A stretch of 18,671 nt of DNA, from positions 1 to 18,671 of the forward strand of contig JAADFP010000063.1 of assembly GCA_013152825.1 (NCBI GenBank), given 5' to 3'. The DNA comes from Caldisericota bacterium (GTDB lineage Bacteria > CAIJMQ01 > JAADFP01). Position numbers and translations under genes: made by a program. The notes under the pieces were generated by a model. It was given only the letters and a program-made list of their open reading frames with translations. It was not told where the DNA came from and did no database searches. Shown here in pieces: positions 7,935-14,866 of the stretch. Every line of letters starts with the position of its first letter. Position 1 is the first letter of the stretch.

Positions 7935-9229
7935 TTTCGCGTTATACAAGAAAAGAAATGGCAGAAGTTTGGTCGGGAGAAAAGAGATTTTCCTGGTGGC
8001 TGGAAATAGAAATACTTCTGCTGGAATACCTGGCTTCTAAGGGGAAAATCTTGCCTGAAGTACCCCGGAAAGTAAGAGAGAAGGCCCAGATTGATATAAA
8101 AAGAATAAGGGAGCTGGAGAAGGTAAATAGGCACGAAGTTATTGCCTTTGTGGAAAGTATTATCGAGCAGGTGGGAGAAGAAGGGAAGTTTATCCATTTC
8201 GGACTTACTTCTTCCGACCTCATGGATACTGCTCTATCCTGCCAGATACAGGAAGGGGGCAAGCTGTTACTTCAGGATATGGACAGGCTGGAAAATGCGC
8301 TCAGAGAAAAAGCCATCCAGTACAAAAATCTGCCCATGATAGGTAGGACGCACGGAATTCATGCTGAGCCTATAACCCTGGGATTAAAGTTTGCCCGCTG
8401 GTGGGAAGAGAGCAAGAGAAATAGGGAGCGACTTTCCCAATCCCTGGAGAATGCACGTTACGGAAAAATCTCCGGAGCTGTAGGTACTTATTCCCACCTG
8501 GAACCAGAGGGAGAGGAGTTTATTCTTTCCCGCCTGGGATTAAAGGTAGAACCGGTTTCGTCCCAGATTTTACCCCGGGATAGGTTTGCCGAGGTACTTC
8601 TTACTATCTCCCTGATTGCTACTTCTCTGGAAGAGTTTTCCCTGGAAATACGGCATTTGCAGCGCTCCGAGGTGGGAGAACTGGAAGAGCCCTTTACCCG
8701 GGGACAGAAAGGGTCCTCTGCTATGCCGCATAAGAGAAACCCCATTCTTTCGGAAAGAATTTGTGGGCTGGCAAGGGTATTGAGAGGAAATGCCCTGGTC
8801 TCTCTGGAAAATGTTCCTCTCTGGCATGAAAGGGATATATCCCATTCCTCGGCAGAAAGGATAATTGTGCCTGATTCGTTCATCCTGCTGGATTACCTGC
8901 TGGATAAATTTACCTGGATAATGGAAAACTTGAGGGTGAACGAAATTAAAATAGCGGAAAACATGGAGTCCTGCCGCGGGATATATTTTTCCCAGAATTT
9001 AATGCTCAAATTAGTGGACAAGGGGATGGGAAGGGTAGAAGCGTATGAAACAGTGCAGAAATTGGCCATGGAAAGCATGGAGAAGGGACAATCTTTTCTG
9101 GAGCGGGTAAAGAAGAGTAGCGAAATCAGGGAAATTTTTACAGAGCAGGAAGTCGAGGAAATTTTCAGCCTGCAAAATCTCCTGGCCAATGTAGATTACA
9201 TCTTTGATAGGATTGGTATTTATGAGTAA
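7931..9229 (+). CDS. purB: Adenylosuccinate lyase
   Basis: PurB cleaves fumarate from SAICAR and from adenylosuccinate, two steps of purine nucleotide synthesis, as a cytoplasmic homotetramer. The 432-residue protein shows the superfamily landmarks in order. FGLTSSDLMDTA (residues 90-101) comes first, then GRTHGIHAEPITLG (138-151) with the catalytic His141, SGAVGTY (181-187), and the signature loop GSSAMPHKRNP (261-271) carrying the catalytic serine. The length is normal for bacterial PurB. A helical C-terminal domain follows. It overlaps the HD-GYP gene by 4 bp and the uracil-DNA glycosylase gene by 8 bp, so a housekeeping purine gene is co-translated with a signalling protein and a repair enzyme. 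Argininosuccinate lyase and fumarase are less likely, as the signature and length fit PurB best. Confidence 0.95.
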   Translation: MISRYTRKEMAEVWSGEKRFSWWLEIEILLLEYLASKGKILPEVPRKVREKAQIDIKRIRELEKVNRHEVIAFVESIIEQVGEEGKFIHFGLTSSDLMDTALSCQIQEGGKLLLQDMDRLENALREKAIQYKNLPMIGRTHGIHAEPITLGLKFARWWEESKRNRERLSQSLENARYGKISGAVGTYSHLEPEGEEFILSRLGLKVEPVSSQILPRDRFAEVLLTISLIATSLEEFSLEIRHLQRSEVGELEEPFTRGQKGSSAMPHKRNPILSERICGLARVLRGNALVSLENVPLWHERDISHSSAERIIVPDSFILLDYLLDKFTWIMENLRVNEIKIAENMESCRGIYFSQNLMLKLVDKGMGRVEAYETVQKLAMESMEKGQSFLERVKKSSEIREIFTEQEVEEIFSLQNLLANVDYIFDRIGIYE

Positions 9230-9833
9230 AAAAGAAGAACTGCAAAAATTAAAAGAAGAGGTAGAAAACTGTACTCGCTGTGAGCTTCATCTTTCCAGGA
9301 CCCAGGCAGTGTTTGGCATGGGGAACCCGGAGACAAAAATCTTGTTTGTAGGCGAGGCGCCGGGATATTACGAGGACCTCCAGGGGCTGCCCTTTGTAGG
9401 GCAGGCGGGCAAACTCCTGGACAGATTGCTAAAAGAAATTGGTTTTTCCAGGCAGGATATATACATTGCAAACGTGCTCAAATGCAGGCCTCCTAAGAAC
9501 CGCGATCCGCTTCCCCAGGAAATAGAGATATGCAAGCCGTATTTGCTAAAACAGATAGAAATAATCCAGCCTTCTTTGGTATGTACCCTGGGTAGATTTG
9601 CTTTGCATCTGCTTTATGGCAGGAAAATAATTCCTATATCCAAGTTTCACGGGAAAGTGCTTACCGGAGATCTTTTTACCATTTACCCTCTATTTCATCC
9701 GGCAGCTGCTCTGCATCAGCCAGCCCTTTATGCTCCCTTACGGGAAGATTTTCTTAATCTGGCAAAAGTCCTGAGTGAGTTAAAGAAGGCCTCTCCAATA
9801 GAGAAAAAACCTACGCAGATTACTCTATTCTGA
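9222..9833 (+). CDS. Family 4 uracil-DNA glycosylase with iron-sulfur cluster
   Basis: This enzyme removes uracil from DNA at the start of base-excision repair. The 203-residue protein has four cysteines at 17, 20, 88 and 104, the spacing that holds the 4Fe-4S cluster in thermophilic family-4 enzymes. Motif 1 is GEAPGYYEDLQGLPFVGQAG (residues 44-63) and motif 2 is LFHPAAAL (157-164) with the active-site His. The chosen ATG overlaps the end of purB by 8 bp and has AGGA about 10 bp upstream; a TTG start at 9204 is less likely. The last residues are QITLF, which matches the bacterial sliding-clamp-binding pentapeptide (QL[S/D]LF-like). This suggests recruitment to the replication clamp. It converges on the receiver gene with only 5 bp between stops. 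Confidence 0.93.
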   Translation: MSKKEELQKLKEEVENCTRCELHLSRTQAVFGMGNPETKILFVGEAPGYYEDLQGLPFVGQAGKLLDRLLKEIGFSRQDIYIANVLKCRPPKNRDPLPQEIEICKPYLLKQIEIIQPSLVCTLGRFALHLLYGRKIIPISKFHGKVLTGDLFTIYPLFHPAAALHQPALYAPLREDFLNLAKVLSELKKASPIEKKPTQITLF

Positions 9834-9838
9834 CCGGA

Positions 9839-10207
9839 TTATTTTACTACTCGGTTTAACAGCTCTTTCAAAGCAAAGAGGCTATTGCCATCCTTATGCA
9901 CGTAATGGGCTCCCTCAAGGAATCTCTTGTCTATTTGTTCCTCGGTAAGCCCGGTATGGTAGATTATAGGAATCTCTTTGTAAGTGGGGTGGTTTTTAAG
10001 AAAATCTCCTACTGTGCCTCCATGACTTCTCATCATCATGTCCAGTATGGCGGCGCGAATATCCGGTTTTTTGTTCCTGAGAATGTTCAAAGCTTCTACC
10101 CCATCCCTGGCCGGGATTACTTCGTATCCCATGTTTTCCAGGAACATTTTTACCACTTCTCTCAGGTCATTATTATCTTCTACCAGTAAAATTTTCTTCT
10201 TTTCCAT
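9839..10207 (-). CDS. Stand-alone response-regulator receiver protein
   Basis: This 122-residue CheY-like receiver has no output domain. The acidic pair is Glu10-Asp11, the phosphorylated Asp is Asp56 (ILDMMM), the switch threonine is Thr85 (YHTG) and the conserved lysine is Lys105 (YVHKDG), so all catalytic positions are present. It should accept phosphate from a histidine kinase and signal by protein contact, but no kinase lies in the window. AGGAGG at 10213-10218 stands 5 bp before the ATG, one of the clearest ribosome sites here, which suggests strong translation. It is the last gene of the leftward group from 11904, 71 bp after the unknown 251-residue gene, and may have its own promoter. 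Confidence 0.92.
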   Translation of the reverse strand: MEKKKILLVEDNNDLREVVKMFLENMGYEVIPARDGVEALNILRNKKPDIRAAILDMMMRSHGGTVGDFLKNHPTYKEIPIIYHTGLTEEQIDKRFLEGAHYVHKDGNSLFALKELLNRVVK

Positions 10208-10278
10208 GACTTCCTCCTATTTTAGGGCAGCAATTTCTCCTAAAAACGCAGTGCCACCCTCATAACGCATCTCCCATC

Positions 10279-11034
10279 TCATATCCTACCCAATGCTTTA
10301 AATATACCGCGATTTACTCTTTCCTGGAAATCTTCCGGGGAGAATAATTTTAAGTTGGTAAGAGGATTACCATCCATAATAAATTTTACTGAATCATCAA
10401 CAAGCATATTCTCCCCGCGGTTACTTATATATTCCAGAAATTGGAGCATATTATCAAAGCGCGTCAGCTTCAGAGGTAAACCCAGAGAAGGAAAGGCAAA
10501 GCTTTTTTCAAAAACTTGCAGGTGAAGCAGGGGGTCCCCAGAAACCAATGAAAGTAGGTAACTCCACTCAGAGACCTCTTCTACTTTTTTCTCCCAGCCT
10601 CCTACCCCTACGGCTCCGTACTTGGTAACCACCACTCTATGCTCGGGATTAAAAATCTTTTTCTCGGTCTGTTCCTTTCTTCTGACCCGGGCACAGGCAA
10701 GGTAAAGAAAGTTTTCGTAAGGTATGTGAAATGTCTCTTTCTCACTGTTCAAAAGGAGTTCGTTTTCTTTCACCTTCCCCTGAAAGACTTCTATGGGTTG
10801 AGGAAGCGCGTTAATTTCTTCCTCACTTACCATTTCCACTTCTACCCCCCTTTCCCCTATCTTTTCCTTCCAGTAGAGAGCTTTTTCTTCGTGCAGATTT
10901 TCGAATAGTAACCCTGTGGCAAGAATGCGGTTCTTTTCCAGGAGAGTAAGCTTTTTCCAGGGAAGCAACGCCCAGGCGAGTTTATCTGCCTTTAATCCCT
11001 GCAAATCTTTTATAAAGAGAGTAAACCTGCTCAT
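10279..11034 (-). CDS. Uncharacterised 251-residue cytoplasmic protein
   Basis: I do not recognise this family. The protein has no signal peptide or membrane helix. The N-terminal 70 residues alternate helices and strands, with a segment of the form hydrophobic-ATGLLFENLHEEKALYWKEKIGERGVEVEMV. That resembles the small alpha-beta modules (ribosomal-protein L7/L12 C-terminal-like or ferredoxin-like) seen in some hypothetical proteins. The middle part (about 120-160) is rich in basic residues and strands and contains GAVGVGGWEKKVEEVSEW. The C-terminal third is mostly helical (DNMLQFLEYISNRGENMLVDDSVKFIMDG). It lies 25 bp after the flavodoxin gene and before the receiver gene, so it is probably cotranscribed with both. 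No function can be assigned. Confidence 0.7.
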   Translation of the reverse strand: MSRFTLFIKDLQGLKADKLAWALLPWKKLTLLEKNRILATGLLFENLHEEKALYWKEKIGERGVEVEMVSEEEINALPQPIEVFQGKVKENELLLNSEKETFHIPYENFLYLACARVRRKEQTEKKIFNPEHRVVVTKYGAVGVGGWEKKVEEVSEWSYLLSLVSGDPLLHLQVFEKSFAFPSLGLPLKLTRFDNMLQFLEYISNRGENMLVDDSVKFIMDGNPLTNLKLFSPEDFQERVNRGIFKALGRI

Positions 11035-11059
11035 ACCTGCGACACATTCTCCCTAATAA

Positions 11060-11551
11060 TTACTTTGAGTCCGGCAATGAGGTATCTATAAAAAAACTTA
11101 CTCTCTCTTTTATCCTCTCTGGCATTTTCATCAGTTTGCCTTTTATCTGAAGTACAGAGATTACCTCACCCCCCTGTTTTTCTACAAGTTTGCCAAGTAC
11201 TCTTTCCGCTCTTCTTCTTCCTGTACCACTGCCAAAAGTAAAAAATAGGAACACTTTTTTCCCCTTCCATCCCTGGCTGTGTTTAACAAAAGAAGATATG
11301 GCTGGTACAGGAGAAAATGCCCATATTGGAGAACCCAGGAAAATCAGGTCGTATTCCTCTAAATTCTTAATATCTATGGATACTTCTTTTGCGGTAAAGG
11401 CTCTGAAACATTCCTGTACAAATGCCCCCTCGGCACCCTTCACACTAAAAGTATCTGTCTTTACCTCTTTTTTCTTCAACACTTCTTCTATAAGAGTTGC
11501 CAGAGCCTCAGTATTTCCTGTCTTGGAAAAATAAACTATTATTGCTTTCAT
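11060..11551 (-). CDS. Flavodoxin-family protein
   Basis: This 163-residue protein has the classic flavodoxin start, IIVYFSKTGNTEALA (residues 4-18), where the S/T-rich loop holds the FMN phosphate. It continues with DLIFLGSPIWAF (68-79), the loop that stacks on the isoalloxazine ring, and VFLFFTFGSGTGRRR (about 95-109). These are expected for a long-chain or menaquinone-dependent-type flavodoxin, a small cytoplasmic one- or two-electron carrier. It lies 8 bp after the Mth938-family gene and 25 bp before the unknown 251-residue gene, so all are probably in one transcript. It is distinct from the flavoprotein at 4258-4860 and has no cysteine cluster. Its redox partner is not visible in the window. 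Confidence 0.88.
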   Translation of the reverse strand: MKAIIVYFSKTGNTEALATLIEEVLKKKEVKTDTFSVKGAEGAFVQECFRAFTAKEVSIDIKNLEEYDLIFLGSPIWAFSPVPAISSFVKHSQGWKGKKVFLFFTFGSGTGRRRAERVLGKLVEKQGGEVISVLQIKGKLMKMPERIKERVSFFIDTSLPDSK

Positions 11552-11559
11552 AATTAAAA

Positions 11560-11904
11560 TTAACAGGTAAGATGAAAAGCTCCCACCACTTTTTTCCCTT
11601 CTTTTAATAATTGGTTAAACATGTTTGCTGCTTTCCCGGTAATAGAAGAAATGAGTTCTATGTTCTTTTCTCCTGTTATAAATCTCTGTACTTCTTCAGG
11701 GATCTTCATCATGCCGAAATATCCTTTCCCAATCACCAGTATCTCAGGTGTATAGGAAAACACTTCCTCCAGGTCTTCCAGAGACAATTTGTGCCCTTCC
11801 TTTCTCCACCAGTTCTCTTTGACTCTATCAGGAAAAATGATTAAATCCCCGCTGTATCTTTTACCCCTCACCACGATATTCCCAAAAGAATATGACTCAA
11901 TCAC
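11560..11904 (-). CDS. Mth938-like (DUF498) domain protein
   Basis: This 114-residue protein closely fits the small Mth938/DUF498 family. It has the family start Y-x-F-G-x-I-V-V-x-G-K-x-Y, then DLIIFPDRVKENWWRKEGH (residues 20-38), a LVIGKGYFGMMKIPEE segment (56-71), and a C-terminal AANMFNQLLKEGKKVVGAFHLTC. The family has a beta-sandwich-like fold; bacterial members are uncharacterised, while a mitochondrial relative (NDUFAF3) helps assemble complex I. The start is GTG at 11902-11904. A TATAAT lies only 5 bp upstream, so the mRNA may be leaderless. It heads the leftward run of flavodoxin, unknown protein and receiver genes. A redox-related role is only suggested by the neighbouring flavodoxin. 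Confidence 0.88.
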   Translation of the reverse strand: MIESYSFGNIVVRGKRYSGDLIIFPDRVKENWWRKEGHKLSLEDLEEVFSYTPEILVIGKGYFGMMKIPEEVQRFITGEKNIELISSITGKAANMFNQLLKEGKKVVGAFHLTC

Positions 11905-11909
11905 AGCTT

Positions 11910-11939
11910 ATTATATTCTTCTTCCTGTCCCCTTTGCAA
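11910..11939 (-). promoter_or_regulatory. Promoter of the Mth938-flavodoxin group
   Basis: On the minus strand TTGCAA (11934-11939), an 18-bp spacer and a perfect TATAAT (11910-11915) form a sigma-70-type promoter. The expected transcription start is near 11903-11904, the first base of the GTG start codon, so little or no 5' leader would be made. Confidence 0.55.
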
Positions 11940-12013
11940 GTTCCCACGTCCCAACGCTTACATCTAGCCATGATTGGGGTTATTTAGAGTCCAGAATTAG
12001 TAAAGCTGTAAGC

Positions 12014-12445
12014 TCAGGAGTCTTCCTCTGGCTGGGTTATTGTGGTAATTTCTTCAATGAGGGAAATCAATTCCTTAATCTTGGGGTCCAGATACTCAGC
12101 GAGGTCTGAAGGAGGGGGGCCATATCTCTTCAATCTATCCACCTCCAGGTCACATAGAATTTCCCACACTTTGGCTGAGCGGGAGGAAATAAGAGAAGCA
12201 TCCAGCGATACTTCAGGATAGAGATGCAAATCTTTCTTGAGAATTCTTAACCTATCTTCTATTTTTTCCAGCAGTCTTTGTATCTCCTGGGTATCTTCCG
12301 GGGAGAGGACCTTTCTCACCTGCATAAAAATACCATCTCCCCGGCCACTTTTCAACAGGATATTTCTAATCTCATCCACTAACTCTTCCACCAGGGAGAG
12401 ATAGGAAGTAATTGCCCTGCGGTACGTTTTAGAAAGAGGGGTCAT
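12014..12445 (-). CDS. Uncharacterised small helical protein
   Basis: This predicted protein of 143 residues from the ATG is unknown to me. It is almost entirely helical. Residues 10-35 (AITSYLSLVEELVDEIRNILL) and about 55-75 (EIQRLLEKIEDRLRILKKDL) form amphipathic helices that could pair as a coiled coil, followed by two more helices and an acidic tail (PEEDS). There is no membrane segment or signal peptide. A TTG four codons further up could also start it; neither has a clear Shine-Dalgarno site. It stands alone: the next minus-strand gene begins 109 bp later with its own promoter, and the dehydrogenase gene upstream ends 218 bp away. It looks real because the frame is fully open and codon use resembles its neighbours, but the function is unknown. 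Confidence 0.65.
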   Translation of the reverse strand: MTPLSKTYRRAITSYLSLVEELVDEIRNILLKSGRGDGIFMQVRKVLSPEDTQEIQRLLEKIEDRLRILKKDLHLYPEVSLDASLISSRSAKVWEILCDLEVDRLKRYGPPPSDLAEYLDPKIKELISLIEEITTITQPEEDS

Positions 12446-12540
12446 TTTACAACTCAATTATTTTAAAATAGAACTCCTGCTATTCTATATCACATGATGC
12501 CTTTTATCTACGATGCATAACATATTGGGGCTGACTCATA

Positions 12541-12590
12541 CCAGTCTAAAGTCTCTGGTCTAACTCGTCAATCGGTGGCGGTTGGGTCCC
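12541..12590 (+). repeat. Diverged interspersed repeat, copy A
   Basis: This stretch begins CCAGTCTA and contains TAACTCGTCAATCGGT and a GGTTG. It aligns in the same orientation with 18571-18618, about four bases in five matching after one short gap. The surrounding 218-bp intergenic region has no gene. A 7-bp hairpin (12602-12622) follows but has no T-run. Confidence 0.6.
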
Positions 12591-12675
12591 GACATACCCT
12601 CCTGCTCTTTCACAGAGGGCAGACTAACTTTCTCACTTATTCACCCCTTCCAAAAATATATAAAAAATTCTCTTG

Positions 12676-13719
12676 CTATTCCCAGGGATTGATTACTATT
12701 TTTATAGCTTTACCCTGGGAAAGAAGCTGGAAACCTTCTTGGATTTTTTTTAACGGGTATGAAGCAGTGATAAGTTTTTTGAGATCGATGCTTTCAGTTG
12801 CTGCCACCTTCAAGGCTTTATAGTAGTGCTGATTAGAAGAGGCAAAGGCTCCAAATATCCCAATCTCTTTGTAGTGGATTACGTTGGAGTCTATGGTTAT
12901 ACGGGATTTCTCCGGGGGGAGCCCACCGAAGAAACTTACCCTCCCCCTTATTCCCACCATTTCCAGGGCTTCTGCCTGTGCCTGACCAGAGGGACAGGCT
13001 ACTATGGCTGCATCAACTCCTTCTCCTGCAGTTATCTCTTTTACCTTTTCTACGGGATTTTCCCTGGATGCGTCTATAAAGAAGTCTATGGGAAGGGATT
13101 TTGCCATTTCCAGGCGGGAAGAAGATATATCTACCAGTATTACCATTTTTGCGCCTTTGCTTCTGGCAAGGGCAGCATGCATCAGACCAATGGGGCCTGC
13201 TCCCACTATCACTACCTTGTCTCCCAAACCAATATTTAGATACTCCTGCCCGTTTATACAGCAGGAAAATGGCTCTATGAGTGAGGCTTCCTCAAAGGAG
13301 AGTGTGTCAGGAAAAGGAATCAAGTTAGCCTGCTCTACTGCTTCCCTGGGGATTTTCATAAATTGGGCAAATCCACCGGGATAGTAATAACCAAAAGCCT
13401 GCATCTTTGCACACAGATTTTTTCTTCCATCCAGGCACCATCTGCAAAGATTACAGCCGACCTCGGTAACCAGTAGCACTCTATCTCCCTCTTTATAGTC
13501 TGTTACTCCCTCTCCCACGCTTTCAATTACTCCTGCTACTTCATGGCCGATTATGTGAGGCGGTTTTACCTTTTTATGTCCATGTTTATATATGCGTAAA
13601 TCCGTCCCGCAAATTGCACAGGACATTACCCGCAGAAGAATCTCTCCCTCTTTAATTTTAGGGATAGGCGACTCTTCTACCCGTATGTCCCCGATACCAT
13701 GGTACACGGCTACCTTCAT
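12676..13719 (-). CDS. Zinc-dependent medium-chain dehydrogenase (sorbitol/threonine dehydrogenase-like)
   Basis: This 347-residue MDR-superfamily enzyme oxidises an alcohol or polyol with NAD(P). Catalytic zinc ligands are Cys37 (CAICGTD), His59-Glu60 (GHE) and probably Glu149 (EP). The structural zinc site Cys89, Cys92, Cys95 and Cys103 is complete. The Rossmann motif GAGPIG lies at 173-178, and an Asp about 20 residues later (VDIS) suggests NAD rather than NADP. The pattern fits sorbitol, threonine or butanediol dehydrogenases, but the substrate cannot be read from sequence. AGGAGGT at 13724-13730 sits just before the ATG. The gene lies 16 bp after the signal peptidase gene and is probably cotranscribed with it. 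Two further members of this superfamily are encoded at 15830-17835 on the other strand. Confidence 0.92.
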   Translation of the reverse strand: MKVAVYHGIGDIRVEESPIPKIKEGEILLRVMSCAICGTDLRIYKHGHKKVKPPHIIGHEVAGVIESVGEGVTDYKEGDRVLLVTEVGCNLCRWCLDGRKNLCAKMQAFGYYYPGGFAQFMKIPREAVEQANLIPFPDTLSFEEASLIEPFSCCINGQEYLNIGLGDKVVIVGAGPIGLMHAALARSKGAKMVILVDISSSRLEMAKSLPIDFFIDASRENPVEKVKEITAGEGVDAAIVACPSGQAQAEALEMVGIRGRVSFFGGLPPEKSRITIDSNVIHYKEIGIFGAFASSNQHYYKALKVAATESIDLKKLITASYPLKKIQEGFQLLSQGKAIKIVINPWE

Positions 13720-13735
13720 GTTTACCTCCTGACTC

Positions 13736-14287
13736 TTATCTTATAATTCCCCACCGCCACGGAGGGAAGTAAATAAATATAGGCTTTCCTATTAAATTTT
13801 TACGGGGGACAAATCCCCAGAACCGGCTGTCGTTAGAGTTGGTGGTGTTATCTCCCATATCTCCCAGGACAAAGAGAGAATTTGGGGGAACGGTTATTTC
13901 CTTTTCTCCGTAAGGCCCTTCCGCATAATAGTAGCGGGATGCGATCTGAGGAATAGATGTGATAGGTTTACCATCTATAAAAACTTTCCCGTCTTCTATT
14001 TTTACTCTGTCTCCAGGGAGAGCAATTAGCCTTTTAACAAATGTCTTTTTTGGGTTCTTGGGGAAGATAAAGACTATGACTTCTCCTCTCACAGGCTCTC
14101 TTATTTTATAAACCACTTTGTTTACTATTAAATGATCGCCTATTTTCAGGGTAGGTATCATTGAACCGGTGGGAATGCGGTAGGCCTGGAAAAAAAATGT
14201 TCTGATAAAAAGAGCTACTACAACTGCATAAAGCAGGGATTGTCCCCACTCCTTGGCTACTTTTTTCCAGTCAGTTTTTTTTGACAC
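13736..14287 (-). CDS. lepB: Signal peptidase I
   Basis: LepB cuts signal peptides from proteins exported by Sec or Tat, on the outer face of the inner membrane. One N-terminal membrane helix (SLLYAVVVALFIRTFFF) precedes the catalytic Ser in RIPTGSMIPTL. The catalytic Lys is in FVKRLIALPGD, and GDNTTNSNDSRFWG forms the last conserved box. The full frame begins at an ATG at 14338 (200 residues), but I prefer the GTG at 14285-14287 (183 residues). A promoter lies inside the longer version, and the 17 extra residues have no match in the usual LepB N-terminus. The longer start remains possible. It precedes the zinc dehydrogenase gene by 16 bp. Identity is firm; only the start is in doubt. Confidence 0.93.
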   Translation of the reverse strand: MSKKTDWKKVAKEWGQSLLYAVVVALFIRTFFFQAYRIPTGSMIPTLKIGDHLIVNKVVYKIREPVRGEVIVFIFPKNPKKTFVKRLIALPGDRVKIEDGKVFIDGKPITSIPQIASRYYYAEGPYGEKEITVPPNSLFVLGDMGDNTTNSNDSRFWGFVPRKNLIGKPIFIYFPPWRWGIIR

Positions 14288-14296
14288 GATGGAAAA

Positions 14297-14325
14297 ATTA
14301 TAACCCTCTTTAATCTTTAATGCAA
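14297..14325 (-). promoter_or_regulatory. Promoter of the signal peptidase-dehydrogenase pair
   Basis: On the minus strand TTGCAT (14320-14325), a 17-bp spacer and a perfect TATAAT (14297-14302) point to a transcription start near 14290, about three bases before the GTG at 14285-14287. This supports the shorter lepB start and an almost leaderless mRNA. The -35 hexamer is weak against TTGACA. Confidence 0.5.
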
Positions 14326-14423
14326 TAACATCGTGCATAAGTTCAGAAACATAAAAGGCTATAGAGCCGATACTTAGTAGGGAATAGTGAGAGAAAAGTT
14401 AGGTGATAATTTTGGGTTGGTGA

Positions 14424-14635
14424 ATGTAGGATACAAGATACAGGATACCAGCCCCACCTGTCATACCTGCCTGTCCCGATTTACATCGGGGCGGAAGCAG
14501 GCATTCATGCAAGACTTTAGACCATAGACATTAGACTATAGACTGGGAGGATGGTCAGTAGCGAGTAGATAGTAGCGAGTAGCGGGGGGAGGATGGGGAG
14601 TTTTCCCTATCTACTAACTACTGTCTACTATCTAC
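14424..14635. repeat. Degenerate heptamer-word arrays in a gene-free stretch
   Basis: The 14288-14866 stretch has no gene and holds runs of 7-base words kept in exact 7-base phase. ATACAAG-like words occur at 14424-14451 (4 units), xxxAGAC words such as CATAGAC at 14509-14543 (5 units), AGTAGCG/AGTAGAT words at 14557-14584 (4 units) and TATCTAC-like words at 14608-14635 (4 units). Each block uses a different word. The third and fourth blocks contain perfect 12-bp inverted copies (14564-14575 and 14625-14636) able to form a hairpin. Low-complexity GGGGAGG patches lie between. No protein or RNA gene explains the phasing. Confidence 0.75.
14448..14490 (-). repeat. Hairpin repeat module H, copy 1
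   Basis: Read on the minus strand this starts with CCCGATGTAAATCGGG, a 6-bp stem with a 4-base loop, then ACAGGC, TGACAG and GGGCTGG. It matches copy 2 at 18343-18380 on the plus strand except for one 5-base gap and four mismatches. An outer CCTGC/GCAGG pair (14466-14470 with 14497-14501) could extend the hairpin. It resembles REP-type extragenic palindromes. Confidence 0.7.
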
Positions 14636-14706
14636 TGAAGTGAGTAGCGAGGGGAGGGATAGTGAGCAGTGAATGGGTAATCCTGGTTTCTTAGTACCCT
14701 GGTAGT

Positions 14707-14789
14707 CCTGGTACCCTGGGATGAAGTTTTGGGTTTGTGATTTCTAGTTTATTTAGAGCTTAGAGCTGGTTGTTTAGGGTTCATCCCGA
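14707..14789 (+). repeat. Repeat modules K and T with heptamer array, copy 1
   Basis: Module K (14707-14730) contains CCTGGTACCC and GAAGTTTT and matches the reverse complement of 18529-18552 at 22 of 24 bases. A heptamer array of eight words follows at 14727-14782, including TTTTGGG, TTTGTGA and two near-identical AGAGCTT/AGAGCTG units. It ends in module T, GTTTAGGGTTCATCCCGA (14772-14789), which differs from the reverse complement of 18383-18400 at one base. Confidence 0.7.
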
Positions 14790-14829
14790 CTCCTTCCCCG
14801 ACGTATGTCAGAACTCTCCCTACTTCCCG

Positions 14830-14860
14830 TTGCAATATTCTCCCGTCTTTCTGGTAAAAT
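14830..14860 (+). promoter_or_regulatory. Promoter of the small-protein gene at 14867
   Basis: TTGCAA (14830-14835), a 19-bp spacer and TAAAAT (14855-14860) predict a transcription start at about 14867, which is the A of the ATG. No Shine-Dalgarno site is present, so a leaderless transcript is likely. It may also serve plsY and the dehydrogenase genes downstream. Confidence 0.5.
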
Positions 14861-14866
14861 ACTTCT

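Noticed and set aside
12602..12622. 7-bp hairpin CTGCTCT/AGGGCAG as a terminator
   Set aside because: No T-run follows on either strand and the copy B repeat lacks it.
12541..12650. tRNA gene
   Set aside because: No acceptor-stem pairing, no GTTCGAATC T-loop and no CCA end could be found.
14424..14635. CRISPR array
   Set aside because: Units are 7 bases with no spacers and no cas gene in the window.
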